From: Bacteroidota bacterium
GTDB taxonomy: Bacteria; Bacteroidota; Ignavibacteria; UBA10030; SZUA-254
Assembly (NCBI GenBank): GCA_020056225.1
Contig: JAGVIE010000006.1
Location: 1-64,000, forward strand
Direction: 5' to 3'
DNA length: 64,000 bases
Part shown: positions 45,868-53,734 of the stretch, in pieces
How positions within the stretch are numbered: the first letter of the stretch is position 1
Layout of the letters: each line of letters begins with the position of its first letter
Notes under the pieces: model-generated
Databases searched by the model: none
What the model saw: only the letters and a program-made list of their open reading frames with translations
Told to the model about the DNA's origin: nothing
Made by a program: the position numbers and the translations under genes

Positions 45868-46236
45868 ATGGCTAACAAAAATTGCATATTAGTTGTGGAT
45901 GATAACGAGATGCTTAAAGTTACTTTGGCCCGCGCACTAAAGAGGGAAAGATATGTGGTGTTGACAGCCTCAGATGGAGAGGAGGCGATGAATATTGTTC
46001 AAAATGAACAAGTTGATCTTGTTATCCTTGATATTAAAATGCCAAAAGTAGATGGCTTTCAGGTATTGAAGTTTATAAAGAAAAAATTTCCATCCATAAA
46101 AGTAATTATGCTAACTGCATATGCAGATCTTAAAAACGCTATGAAATCAAAAAAACTTGGCGCTGATGACTTTACCAGTAAACCCTTCGATCTAGTTGAC
46201 TTATCCTATACCATTGAGCGTGTGTTACACCAGTGA
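45868..46236 (+). CDS. Single-domain response regulator
   Basis: 122 residues, receiver only, AAAGGAG before the ATG. It has VVDDNEM, Asp near 54 in LVILDIKMPKVDG, the Thr in VIMLTAYAD and Lys in TSKPFDL. It resembles the chromosomal receiver encoded at 57623-57985, with a shared GF-VLKFIK core and the KVIMLTA-ADLK segment. It lies last among the island's intact genes, after the hybrid kinase, and probably carries or drains phosphoryl groups. Confidence 0.9.
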   Translation: MANKNCILVVDDNEMLKVTLARALKRERYVVLTASDGEEAMNIVQNEQVDLVILDIKMPKVDGFQVLKFIKKKFPSIKVIMLTAYADLKNAMKSKKLGADDFTSKPFDLVDLSYTIERVLHQ

Positions 46237-46440
46237 CAGACGATTAAAATATGACATCGACTATTTTATAATGTACTGTACTAAAGCACACTACACAGCA
46301 GTGGAAAATAAGAAATGTTTTAAGATATGAGGGACAAGGAAAGAAAGCGAAGCATACTTCCATTGAATTAAAATAACAAGTTTGACAAACCTGAGCAATA
46401 CCTCTACGCAGATTAAGAAAATGGTAGGTAGGTGGATGAA

Positions 46441-46476
46441 GGAAAAACCCCAATCAGAAATGGTTGGGGTTTTTCC
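46441..46476. terminator. Bidirectional terminator-like hairpin
   Basis: A perfect 13-bp stem (GGAAAAACCCCAA at 46441-46453 with TTGGGGTTTTTCC at 46464-46476) and a 10-base loop. The T-run is inside the 3' arm. It can end rightward transcripts from the two-component genes and would also work on the other strand. Confidence 0.75.
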
Positions 46477-46539
46477 TTGGAATTTAAAAATATTTTTTGT
46501 ATATTATACAAGTTATACATGGACTTCGATTAATGATCG

Positions 46540-46776
46540 AAGGTTGAAGTGGCTTCAATTGATCCTGCGGGATTAGCTGAAGCCATTTTGATTTTAAAAT
46601 GGGCTATTGACATTTTAACTGAAAAGATCAATCGGTTGCTCGGACACACCGATCTGAAAACCAGTATGATCTATGCAAAAGCAAATATCGAAACGTTAAG
46701 AGAAGTAGTAGAAAAATTAGGTAACTCATGTTGCACTAATGTTACACGGGCGGTTATAAATCACAATGGGCAGTGA
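46540..46776 (+). pseudogene. C-terminal remnant of a tyrosine integrase
   Basis: Only the last part of a tyrosine recombinase remains: INRLLGHTDLKTSMIYAKA with the conserved His of the LGH motif and the Tyr nucleophile region, then NIETLREVVEKLG. The upstream catalytic Arg and the HxxR motif are absent, and an in-frame stop lies just upstream at 46537-46539. Its last codons lie immediately before the attachment site, the normal location for a tRNA-targeting integrase. It cannot be active. Confidence 0.75.
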
Positions 46777-46785
46777 AACTGCCCA
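46767..46785. terminator. Hairpin between integrase remnant and tRNA-Gln
   Basis: TGGGCAGT, loop GAA, ACTGCCCA: an 8-bp perfect stem followed by AATTTT on the plus strand. It could terminate the integrase transcript, or the tRNA transcript coming from the other side. It is inside the island, so the tRNA acquired it with the integration. Confidence 0.6.
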
Positions 46786-46786
46786 A

Positions 46787-46838
46787 ATTTTGCTGCCCGG
46801 CTAGGAGTCGAACCTAGACTTCCTTGATCCAGAGTCAA
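46787..46838 (-). repeat. Right attachment site, inside tRNA-Gln
   Basis: 52 bp identical to 1085-1136. Bases 46793-46838 belong to the intact tRNA, and 46787-46792 are downstream of its 3' end. The element thus restored a complete tRNA on this side. Confidence 0.9.
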
Positions 46839-46865
46839 GTGTGTTGCCAATTACACCACCGGGCA
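46793..46865 (-). tRNA. tRNA-Gln (anticodon CTG)
   Basis: 73 nt. The acceptor TGCCCGG pairs with CCGGGCA and the discriminator is G. The D stem GTGT/ACAC, anticodon stem CTTGA/TCAAG with loop CTCTGGA (anticodon CTG), variable GAAGT, and T arm CTAGG-TTCGACT-CCTAG all pair. The CCA end is not encoded. It is the integration target of the island. Confidence 0.95.
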
Positions 46866-46885
46866 ATGCAGGAAATTACGTGAAT

Positions 46886-46914
46886 AATATAGCAAAAAAG
46901 CGATCGAGTTGCAA
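46886..46914 (-). promoter_or_regulatory. Promoter of tRNA-Gln
   Basis: On the minus strand TTGCAA, 17 bases, then TATATT; the -10 box lies about 20 bases before the tRNA 5' end. Spacing and position fit a housekeeping promoter. Confidence 0.6.
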
Positions 46915-47148
46915 AAGTCGCAGATCATATTCTTTGAGTTATTATGATAAATCTTCGATTACTTCGTTGTACATTTATCTTCTAATCTTTCCAGTGAAAT
47001 TCTGATACAGTAGATAATATAAAATCATTGCGCGAAGTATTTATACCTGACGATATAATGATATCCAGTCTGATCGATGCTCAAATGTTTGACTTTAACT
47101 CATAATTTTGTTATATATCATTCGAATCTTGATACATTTTTTAATTTT

Positions 47149-47910
47149 ATGAAGCATCAAACGCAAACTCTGATCGACGATAGTCTAATAACGCCTGAGC
47201 AATCTTTAAAACGAGAAATAATATATGAACGACAGGGAAAGCATCTTTATCAATCCGATAAACCCGATCTTCTTATCCAGGAATTCATCTCCAGCGAAAT
47301 TACAGACGATCCAATTAATGTTCCAACCAGAACTTTAGATACTTTAAGAAATAATATTTCATCTTATCTTTTTGAATATCTCGATGGGTTTCACATCCCA
47401 ACGCATTTTGCGGGGAAAATAAATGATGTAGAGATGATGATCAAACGCACGGACATTATCCCGATAACTCTAAAAATATATAACTCCTTTAACGGACAAT
47501 TATTGAAACGATTCAACGTTAAAGAGTCGGTTGCGTCTGATCTACCCATCATCGAACATTATTACAACAACGATAGCAAGACGAATACATGGATGAACGA
47601 GTATCATGTTTATGCATTAGGCATAGCAACCCCTGACGAGTTTAAACATATCAACCGGATTGCCTCTAAAGCCAATGCTGTTTTACGCGGACTTTGTGAT
47701 CGAAGAAATCTTGCACTTGGCGAATTGCATTTGGAATTCGGCAGGTACAAAGGTCAGATACTTTTGATAGATGAACTTTCACCGTTAACATGCCGTTTTC
47801 TGGATATGTCGAACGGAAATCGGGCAAAACGCGACAAGTTTTCCTTATATCAAGAAAACTCTGAAGAAGCTCTCATGGAATTGTTGAATCGCTTGATGTT
47901 GAAAATTTAA
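47149..47910 (+). CDS. purC: Phosphoribosylaminoimidazole-succinocarboxamide synthase
   Basis: 253 residues from the ATG at 47149, near the usual size; upstream in-frame codons look unconserved. The family motifs are visible in sequence order: DVEMMIKRTDIIPI, then PIIEHYYNNDSKTN, YALGIATPDEF, ELHLEFGRYKGQILLIDELSP and TCRFLD. It makes SAICAR from CAIR and aspartate in purine synthesis. It is the first intact protein gene to the right of the island and begins a rightward group that also holds purS and purQ. Confidence 0.93.
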   Translation: MKHQTQTLIDDSLITPEQSLKREIIYERQGKHLYQSDKPDLLIQEFISSEITDDPINVPTRTLDTLRNNISSYLFEYLDGFHIPTHFAGKINDVEMMIKRTDIIPITLKIYNSFNGQLLKRFNVKESVASDLPIIEHYYNNDSKTNTWMNEYHVYALGIATPDEFKHINRIASKANAVLRGLCDRRNLALGELHLEFGRYKGQILLIDELSPLTCRFLDMSNGNRAKRDKFSLYQENSEEALMELLNRLMLKI

Positions 47911-47928
47911 AATTGGAAGTTCACTCGG

Positions 47929-48603
47929 GTGATCACTAAATATGGAATCGGCGTTGTTATTCGGTTCTTATTCATAACCGCCGTAATTACTCTCTTATCA
48001 TTTTTGTTCATAGATAACCTGATTATCCGTGGCACAATTCTTTTTATTTTATTTACTGCAGGGATATTTGTTTTTAATTTTTTCCGGGATCCAAACCGCT
48101 CAGTCCCACGAAATGAAGCTTTGGTAATCTCACCCGCCGACGGCAAAGTTGTTTTGATCAAAGATTATTTTGAACCGGAATATTTACAGCAAGAAGGAAT
48201 TCAAGTTAGCATATTTATGTCGCCCCTGAATGTTCACGTAAACCGTTTTCCGATATCGGGAATTGTAGAATATTTTAAACATATTCCCGGAAAATATATG
48301 GTTGCATTCAATGATAAATCATCAGAGCTGAATGAGCGAACTCATATCGGTATTGCTGATGATAAAGGATATAAGTTGCTTTTCAAGCAGATTGCAGGAA
48401 CTGTTGCCAGAAGGATCGTTGCCGATCTTAATGTAGGACAAAGAGCTGAAAGAGGGGACAGATTTGGGATGATCAAGTTTGGCTCACGTGTCGATGTAAT
48501 AGTGCCTAAAGGAACCGAAATACTGGTTAGCTTAAATGAGAATGTTCGTGCGGGCGAAACGATACTTGCACGTTATCCGAAAATTATTCAAGGAAAATCT
48601 TGA
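47929..48603 (+). CDS. psd: Phosphatidylserine decarboxylase proenzyme
   Basis: 224 residues with a GTG start. Two hydrophobic segments (about 8-27 and 30-48) are followed by NFFRDPNRSVP, SPADGKVVLI, FMSPLNVHVNRFPISG and, near 183, KFGSRVDV. Cleavage between the Gly and Ser of that motif makes the pyruvoyl cofactor, as in the short Psd family. It converts phosphatidylserine to phosphatidylethanolamine at the inner membrane. pssA follows in TGATG overlap, so the two phospholipid enzymes are coupled. Confidence 0.95.
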   Translation: MITKYGIGVVIRFLFITAVITLLSFLFIDNLIIRGTILFILFTAGIFVFNFFRDPNRSVPRNEALVISPADGKVVLIKDYFEPEYLQQEGIQVSIFMSPLNVHVNRFPISGIVEYFKHIPGKYMVAFNDKSSELNERTHIGIADDKGYKLLFKQIAGTVARRIVADLNVGQRAERGDRFGMIKFGSRVDVIVPKGTEILVSLNENVRAGETILARYPKIIQGKS

Positions 48604-49370
48604 TGAGAATAACACGGGCGGTTGTACCGAGTCTGTTTACCATTCTCAATATCTTTTGTGGATTTCGCTCCATCATACATACATCCCAGGGTGATTTTGT
48701 CCTCGCCGGGTGGTTTATTATTCTGGCGGCTGTCTTTGATTCGCTTGATGGCGTTATGGCGCGAATTACAAAATCGTCGAGCGATTTCGGAGTAGAACTT
48801 GATTCTTTATCGGATGTAGTATCGTTCGGAGCCGCGCCGTCATTTCTCGTTTATACAATCCATTTACAATCCCTCGGTGGCGCGGGAATGCTTATCAGTG
48901 CCATGCCTATGATATTCGGCGCTCTAAGATTAGCGCGATTCAATGTCCAGTTGATCGGCTACGATAAAGATTTTTTCAAGGGTTTACCGATTCCAGCCAT
49001 GGCAATTACAATCGTATCGTACGTTCTGACATATTACGAATACGGTACCGGCTTGCCGCAAACTCAAGCTTTGCTCTTCGCTCCGATTGTAGTTATTCTA
49101 TCGTTACTGCTTGTCAGTACATTTAAATACGATACGACCCCGAAATTTTCCCGGAAAGGAATCAAACAACACCCTCTTAGGTTTACAATTACCGTGATCG
49201 GTTTGACTGCCGTTGCTTTAACAAAAGGCGGGGCGTTGTTTCCATTTTTTGTTTTTTTCGTTGCGACAGGTCCGCTGAGATATTTAATAAATATTATCAA
49301 GCGCAAATTCCATCATTCGGAGAAATCGACCGAAGAAAAGGAAACCGAAATGTCGAGTATCGATATATAA
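48603..49370 (+). CDS. pssA: CDP-diacylglycerol--serine O-phosphatidyltransferase
   Basis: 255 residues from the ATG overlapping the psd stop. The CDP-alcohol phosphotransferase signature is complete: D-S-L-D-G-x2-A-R, then G-x3-D-S-L-S-D (FDSLDGVMARI and GVELDSLSDVV near 42-65). Multiple membrane helices follow. It supplies phosphatidylserine to the decarboxylase encoded just upstream. A charged tail (EKSTEEKETEM) ends the protein. Confidence 0.95.
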   Translation: MRITRAVVPSLFTILNIFCGFRSIIHTSQGDFVLAGWFIILAAVFDSLDGVMARITKSSSDFGVELDSLSDVVSFGAAPSFLVYTIHLQSLGGAGMLISAMPMIFGALRLARFNVQLIGYDKDFFKGLPIPAMAITIVSYVLTYYEYGTGLPQTQALLFAPIVVILSLLLVSTFKYDTTPKFSRKGIKQHPLRFTITVIGLTAVALTKGGALFPFFVFFVATGPLRYLINIIKRKFHHSEKSTEEKETEMSSIDI

Positions 49371-49383
49371 AGGATGTTTTACC

Positions 49384-49650
49384 GTGTATCTTGCAAAAAT
49401 CACAATTATATTGCGAAAATCGATCCTCGACATACAGGGGAAAGCCGTGCATCACGCGCTCAATAGTTTGCATATGAACTTGGTGGAGGAAGTACGCATC
49501 GGGAAATTTATCGAAATGAAAATCAATACCGGCGATCAAGAAGAAGCGGTGCGGATAACAAACGAAGCATGTAAAAAGCTCCTGGCAAACCCCGTCATGG
49601 AAGATTTTTCATTCACAGTTGAAAAAATCTCTGAGGGATTTGGAATATGA
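49384..49650 (+). CDS. purS: Phosphoribosylformylglycinamidine synthase subunit PurS
   Basis: 88 residues with a GTG start. It has the PurS pattern LRKSILDIQGKAVHHALNSL and VRIGKFIEMKI. PurS bridges the PurQ glutaminase and PurL synthase in the three-part FGAM synthase. purQ follows, as expected. No purL is in the window. Confidence 0.92.
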   Translation: MYLAKITIILRKSILDIQGKAVHHALNSLHMNLVEEVRIGKFIEMKINTGDQEEAVRITNEACKKLLANPVMEDFSFTVEKISEGFGI

Positions 49651-49689
49651 GATTTGAAAAATGTGCAGAGACCCTCAATCCGAAACCAT

Positions 49690-49742
49690 TCGACTTCGCT
49701 CTGGATAAATCCGAAATCAGAAATCCTCAATCCGAAATCCAT
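49690..49742 (+). repeat. Short degenerate repeats between purS and purQ
   Basis: Variants of TCCGAAATC/CAGAAATCC recur here (GGATAAATCCGAAATCAGA, then AAATCCTCAATCCGAAATCC). The stretch is not convincingly coding, although it is open in the purQ frame. It looks like a microsatellite-type spacer. Confidence 0.55.
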
Positions 49743-49743
49743 A

Positions 49744-50490
49744 ATGTCTTATCCTAAACAAAAATTCGGCGTTGTTGTTTTCCCCGGTTCAAATTGCGAT
49801 CATGATGCGTATTATGTTCTGAAAAGTATCTTCAAACAGGATACACGCTTTCTGTGGCATAAGGATAGTTCGCTCGACGGAGTAGATGCAGTTATTCTGC
49901 CCGGCGGATTTTCGTACGGCGATTACCTGCGCTGCGGCGCCATCGCACGGTTTTCACCGATCATGAAAGAAGTAACCGCTTTTGCTAACGATGGCGGAAT
50001 CGTAATCGGTATCTGCAACGGGTTCCAGGTTTTGTGTGAAGCCGGACTTCTACCGGGGGCGCTCTTGCGTAATGAATGTCTCACATTCATTTGCAAGTTC
50101 GTCGATCTGCGGGTTGAAAATTCGGAAACGAGATTTACCTCGGAGTGCAAAACCGGAGAAGTACTGCATATTCCAATAGCACATGGTGAAGGAAATTATT
50201 TCGCAGATGATGACACGCTTGAGCGTCTTGAGAAAAACGGTCAGATTCTTTTCCGCTACTGTTCACCGGACGGATCCATAACTAAGGAATCAAATCCGAA
50301 CGGCTCTAGTGGAAATATCGCGGGTATAATGAACGCAACCGGCAACGTTATGGGATTGATGCCGCATCCTGAACGCGCCGCCGATCCGCTAATCGGACCG
50401 ATAGACGGTCAGAAAATATTTCAATCTGTAATAAAAAGTATAACAAAATATGAACAGGCAAATAACTACTCTATTGTAGAAAGGAGTTAA
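49744..50490 (+). CDS. purQ: Phosphoribosylformylglycinamidine synthase glutaminase subunit PurQ
   Basis: 248 residues from the ATG at 49744, where similarity to PurQ begins ([19 protein letters not shown]). The class-I glutaminase triad is visible: Cys in [11 protein letters not shown] near 98, and His/Glu in [10 protein letters not shown] near 215. The region between purS and this ATG is open in frame but repeat-like, so the longer start is rejected. tatA starts 3 bp after its stop. Confidence 0.95.
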   Translation: MSYPKQKFGVVVFPGSNCDHDAYYVLKSIFKQDTRFLWHKDSSLDGVDAVILPGGFSYGDYLRCGAIARFSPIMKEVTAFANDGGIVIGICNGFQVLCEAGLLPGALLRNECLTFICKFVDLRVENSETRFTSECKTGEVLHIPIAHGEGNYFADDDTLERLEKNGQILFRYCSPDGSITKESNPNGSSGNIAGIMNATGNVMGLMPHPERAADPLIGPIDGQKIFQSVIKSITKYEQANNYSIVERS

Positions 50491-50493
50491 CTT

Positions 50494-50688
50494 ATGTTTG
50501 GTAACCTTGGAACCGGTGAAATAATATTAATACTTTTGATAATCCTGATTTTCTTCGGAGCGAAGAAAATTCCGGAGCTTGCTCAGGGATTAGGTAAGGG
50601 GCTTCGTGAATTTCGAAAAGCCGCGAAAGATATTCAGGAAGATATAAATAAACCGCCGGAAGAAACTAAGAAGATAGAAAATAAGTAA
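50494..50688 (+). CDS. tatA: Sec-independent translocase subunit TatA/E
   Basis: 64 residues with AAAGGAG upstream. It has one N-terminal membrane helix (about 7-24, [20 protein letters not shown]), the FGxKKxPE hinge, an amphipathic helix ([14 protein letters not shown]) and a charged tail. This is the pore-forming component of twin-arginine export of folded proteins. tatC is not in the window. Confidence 0.93.
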   Translation: MFGNLGTGEIILILLIILIFFGAKKIPELAQGLGKGLREFRKAAKDIQEDINKPPEETKKIENK

Positions 50689-50820
50689 TAACCACATTCC
50701 GCGGTTGCAAGAATATAACCCCTTGAAAAGAGTTGTTAATTTCGCCGGGATTTCTGGTGACCCGGAAAATATTTAATAATAATTTTTAACTATGATTTAT
50801 TTATTTTTCATTGAGGAACT

Positions 50821-51810
50821 ATGAGCATTCTCGTCGATAAATCAACACGCCTTGTGGTTCAAGGAATTACAGGCGGTGAAGGTACTTTTCACACGTATCA
50901 GATAATTGACTATGGTACAAAAGTAGTCGCCGGTGTTACACCCGGTAAAGGCGGTCTGGTGTATAACGGCAGCGATCAATATCCCTTCAAAAAACCGGTG
51001 CCTGTATTTAACACTGTTGCAGATGCCGTAAAAAATGAAGGTGCGAATACTTCTGTAATTTTTGTTCCTGCCGGATTTGCGGCTGAAGCGATTATGGAGT
51101 CGGCGGAAGCGGGAATAAAACTAATCGTTGCAATTACGGAAGGAATACCCGCGCGCGATATGGTGAAGGTATATGAATATCTCCAGCGCACAGGTGCGCG
51201 GATGATCGGTCCTAATTGCCCCGGTATAATTTCTCCGGGCAAAGCAAAGGTTGGAATCATGCCGGGATTCATTCACAGACCCGGAACTGTCGGCATCATC
51301 TCCAGAAGTGGAACGCTCACGTACGAAGCGGTATGGCAAGTTACACAGCTTGGTCTGGGACAATCTACATGCATTGGTATAGGCGGCGATCCAATTATCG
51401 GAACGCGATTCATTGATGCCATGAAATTATTTAAGGATGATGACGGAACCGAGGCCGTTATTATGATCGGTGAGATTGGTGGAACTGCTGAAGAAGAAGC
51501 TGCCGATTATGTTAAGAAATATTTCAAGAAACCTGTTATAGGTTTCATCGCTGGACGAACCGCTCCTCCCGGCAGACGCATGGGACACGCTGGTGCGATC
51601 ATCTCCGGCGGTAAAGGAACTGCGGCAGAGAAGATGTTGGCGATGAAGAAAGCAGGGATTCATGTGGTCGAAAGTCCTGCCCTGATAGGTGAGATGGTAA
51701 AAAAAGTGTTAGGAAAAAAGGTATCAAAAAAGAAAGTTTTTCTAATCTCTAAGAAGATTAAACAGTCTAAAATAAAAAGCAAAAAAGGTAAAGGAAAGAG
51801 TAAAAAATGA
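50821..51810 (+). CDS. sucD: Succinate--CoA ligase (ADP/GDP-forming) alpha subunit
   Basis: 329 residues. CoA-binding N-terminal domain ([11 protein letters not shown], then GVTPGKGG) and ligase domain with [20 protein letters not shown] and [17 protein letters not shown], which holds the phospho-His near 245. Typical SucD is about 290 residues; here the end carries about 35 extra residues rich in lysine ([18 protein letters not shown]). It acts in the TCA cycle with SucC, which is not adjacent. The ndk ATG overlaps its stop by four bases. Confidence 0.95.
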   Translation: MSILVDKSTRLVVQGITGGEGTFHTYQIIDYGTKVVAGVTPGKGGLVYNGSDQYPFKKPVPVFNTVADAVKNEGANTSVIFVPAGFAAEAIMESAEAGIKLIVAITEGIPARDMVKVYEYLQRTGARMIGPNCPGIISPGKAKVGIMPGFIHRPGTVGIISRSGTLTYEAVWQVTQLGLGQSTCIGIGGDPIIGTRFIDAMKLFKDDDGTEAVIMIGEIGGTAEEEAADYVKKYFKKPVIGFIAGRTAPPGRRMGHAGAIISGGKGTAAEKMLAMKKAGIHVVESPALIGEMVKKVLGKKVSKKKVFLISKKIKQSKIKSKKGKGKSKK

Positions 51811-52232
51811 TTGAACGGACATTGGCAATATTGAAACCTGATTGTGTCAGGAAGAAATTAACCGGGGAAGTGATTGCCCGAATCGAAAAAGCCGGATTTA
51901 AAATTCTCGGTATGAAAAAAATCAAATTAACTAAAGAAACAGCAGGCGGTTTCTATGTTGTCCATAAGGGAAAACCTTTTTACGACGGATTGGTAGAGTT
52001 TATGAGTTCCGCACCATGTGTTCCGATAGCTCTTGAGAAAGATAATGCTATAGCAGATTATCGTACGCTTATCGGCGCGACAGATCCCAAGGATGCGGCA
52101 CCCGGAACGATACGCAAACTCTTTGCCGATAATAAAGGCGAGAACATCGTTCACGGTTCCGATTCACCCGAAAATGGAAAGATCGAAATCGGTTATTTCT
52201 TTTCGGAAAAAGAACTTATTGAACTAGATTGA
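51807..52232 (+). CDS. ndk: Nucleoside diphosphate kinase
   Basis: 141 residues, the usual size. [19 protein letters not shown] opens the fold, and the active-site His lies in [20 protein letters not shown] near 116. It balances NTP pools. The ATGA overlap with sucD suggests coupled translation and links GTP/ATP made by succinate-CoA ligase to nucleotide exchange. A strong terminator follows. Confidence 0.96.
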   Translation: MIERTLAILKPDCVRKKLTGEVIARIEKAGFKILGMKKIKLTKETAGGFYVVHKGKPFYDGLVEFMSSAPCVPIALEKDNAIADYRTLIGATDPKDAAPGTIRKLFADNKGENIVHGSDSPENGKIEIGYFFSEKELIELD

Positions 52233-52253
52233 AAAGCTTTAGTTACTCAACTT

Positions 52254-52287
52254 AAGCCGATTCTTAGACAGAGTCGGCTTTTTTTAT
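52254..52287 (+). terminator. Intrinsic terminator after ndk
   Basis: An 11-bp stem (AAGCCGATTCT at 52254-52264 with AGAGTCGGCTT at 52270-52280, one G-T pair), 5-base loop and a seven-T run. It separates the convergent ndk and rnhA genes. Confidence 0.85.
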
Positions 52288-52751
52288 TTACCATGTGTTT
52301 CGATTCCTTGTTGTGCTAGTTTGTCTGCCCGCTCATTAAACGTATCTCCTGAGTGTCCTGCCACCTTATGAAAAGTAACGTCATACTTCTCTAAAAGCTC
52401 TAAGAGTCTCATCCATAAATCTTTATTCTCGACCGGTTTTTTCTTCGCGTTCTTCCACCCGTTTTTCAGCCACGTCTCGAACCAACGCTCCTTCATACAA
52501 TTGACTAAATATGCGCTGTCGGAGTAGATGCTTATATTGATACCATCTTTTTTAATCGCTTCCAACGCTTTGATGCAAGCGGTAATTTCCATTCTCTGGT
52601 TCGAAGTATTCTTTTCGCCGCCGTAAATTTCTTTTGTGATGTTTCCAAAATTTAAGACAGCGCCCCAGCCGCCGTAGTTGTGGTCGAATTGATTGCCGGA
52701 ACATGCACCGTCGCAATAGATGATTATTTTATTTTCAGCAGAATGTTTCAT
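52284..52751 (-). CDS. rnhA: Ribonuclease HI
   Basis: 155 residues. The D-E-D-D catalytic set is visible: Asp in YCDGACSGNQ, Glu in RMEITACIKALEA, Asp in SIYSDSAYLVNC and Asp in NERADKLAQQG; the basic handle WLKNGWKNAKKKPVENKDLW is present. It removes RNA from RNA-DNA hybrids. It starts 5 bases after the stop of the methyltransferase gene and is probably co-transcribed with it. Confidence 0.96.
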   Translation of the reverse strand: MKHSAENKIIIYCDGACSGNQFDHNYGGWGAVLNFGNITKEIYGGEKNTSNQRMEITACIKALEAIKKDGINISIYSDSAYLVNCMKERWFETWLKNGWKNAKKKPVENKDLWMRLLELLEKYDVTFHKVAGHSGDTFNERADKLAQQGIETHGK

Positions 52752-52756
52752 AGTTG

Positions 52757-53638
52757 TTAGTTTTTGGGTTCTTGTCTGTTTTCTTGTGCATTCATTCTTT
52801 GTTTTCTTGCCTCATATAAGAATACAGCGCTCGCGCTTGCTACGTTGAGCGAATCTGTTCCGTTCATCATTGGGATTGTAACGCTCATATCGCAAGCATC
52901 CAAAACTGTTTTTGATATTCCTTCACCTTCATTTCCCAACACTATACAAATATTCCCGTTGAGATCGGTTGTAAGTATGGAATGTTCTTCTCCAAGATGC
53001 GCCGCTATAATTTTAGTGCTATAATTTTTCTTTACCATCGAAAAAGATTCAACGAGGTTTGAACTGTGTACAACCGGAAGACCAAATACCGCGCCCATGG
53101 AATTTCTTACAGCACGCCGTAAGTATGGACTGCTTGAATTCTCACCTATAATAATTCCATCGACGCCGAACGCGCCACAATTTCTTACTATGACTCCGAC
53201 ATTTTCTGAATTTACCAATCCATCTAAAGCAATCAATAGATGCGGTTTTGTAACTCCGACGATCAGTTCCTCCAACGTCTTCTGTGTCGGAACTTTTGCA
53301 ACTGCCATAATCCCCTGGTGAAGGTTAAAGCCAACGATCGACTCAAGCAAAAACTTTTCTGCAATAAAAATAGTTTGTAGTTGAATAGTGGAGAGCCGGG
53401 GTGATGGAGTTATGGATGATGGATGTTCGGTGTTGAACAGTTGTTTATACCATTGTGGGGTCATTAACATTGAGACTATAGTCAGGTCGGATGAGAGTAA
53501 TCGGCGAACGACTTTCTCGCCTTCCGCTACAAAGATACCATCCCGGATGTGTTCGAGCGGTCTGCGGAGTGTTCTGTAGGGTTGAAGCTCCGGCAGATCG
53601 AGTGATGTAACTTCCATGATTTTATAATTTTGGCTCAT
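52757..53638 (-). CDS. TrmH/SpoU-family RNA 2'-O-methyltransferase
   Basis: 293 residues. The SPOUT knot motifs are in order: LDGLVNSENVGVIVRNCGAFG (motif 1, Asn and Arg), CIVLGNEGEGIS (motif 2) and IPMMNGTDSLNVASASAV (motif 3). An N-terminal extension (about 1-110) with GIFVAEGEKVVRRLL resembles the substrate-binding part of RlmB-type enzymes. It probably methylates rRNA or tRNA ribose; the target nucleoside cannot be told. Confidence 0.9.
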   Translation of the reverse strand: MSQNYKIMEVTSLDLPELQPYRTLRRPLEHIRDGIFVAEGEKVVRRLLSSDLTIVSMLMTPQWYKQLFNTEHPSSITPSPRLSTIQLQTIFIAEKFLLESIVGFNLHQGIMAVAKVPTQKTLEELIVGVTKPHLLIALDGLVNSENVGVIVRNCGAFGVDGIIIGENSSSPYLRRAVRNSMGAVFGLPVVHSSNLVESFSMVKKNYSTKIIAAHLGEEHSILTTDLNGNICIVLGNEGEGISKTVLDACDMSVTIPMMNGTDSLNVASASAVFLYEARKQRMNAQENRQEPKN

Positions 53639-53734
53639 GTCGTATAAAAGATATATCTTACAATCTTGAAAAACAAACTATTGGCAAATCTAAAATAAAA
53701 AGGTTACAATATATCAAACTAATGGAGGTTAAAC

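Larger units (their letters stand above)
1085..46838. mobile_element. Integrated genomic island (about 45.7 kb) at tRNA-Gln
   Basis: Seen directly: a 52-bp perfect direct repeat 45,702 bp apart, one copy inside an intact tRNA-Gln and one an orphan fragment; a tyrosine-recombinase C-terminal remnant beside the tRNA copy; decayed gene fragments just inside the left end; and accessory cargo (polysaccharide locus, surface proteins, two-component genes) between housekeeping DNA. Tyrosine recombinases commonly use tRNA 3' ends as attachment sites. Inferred: the island entered by tRNA-specific integration and is now fixed, because no complete integrase, conjugation or replication gene is visible. 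The cargo looks more AT-rich than the housekeeping block on its right, though no composition was computed. Confidence 0.82.

Noticed and set aside
46382-46576. 64-codon open frame upstream of the integrase remnant
   Set aside because: It runs through a 13-bp terminator hairpin and has no homology-like features.
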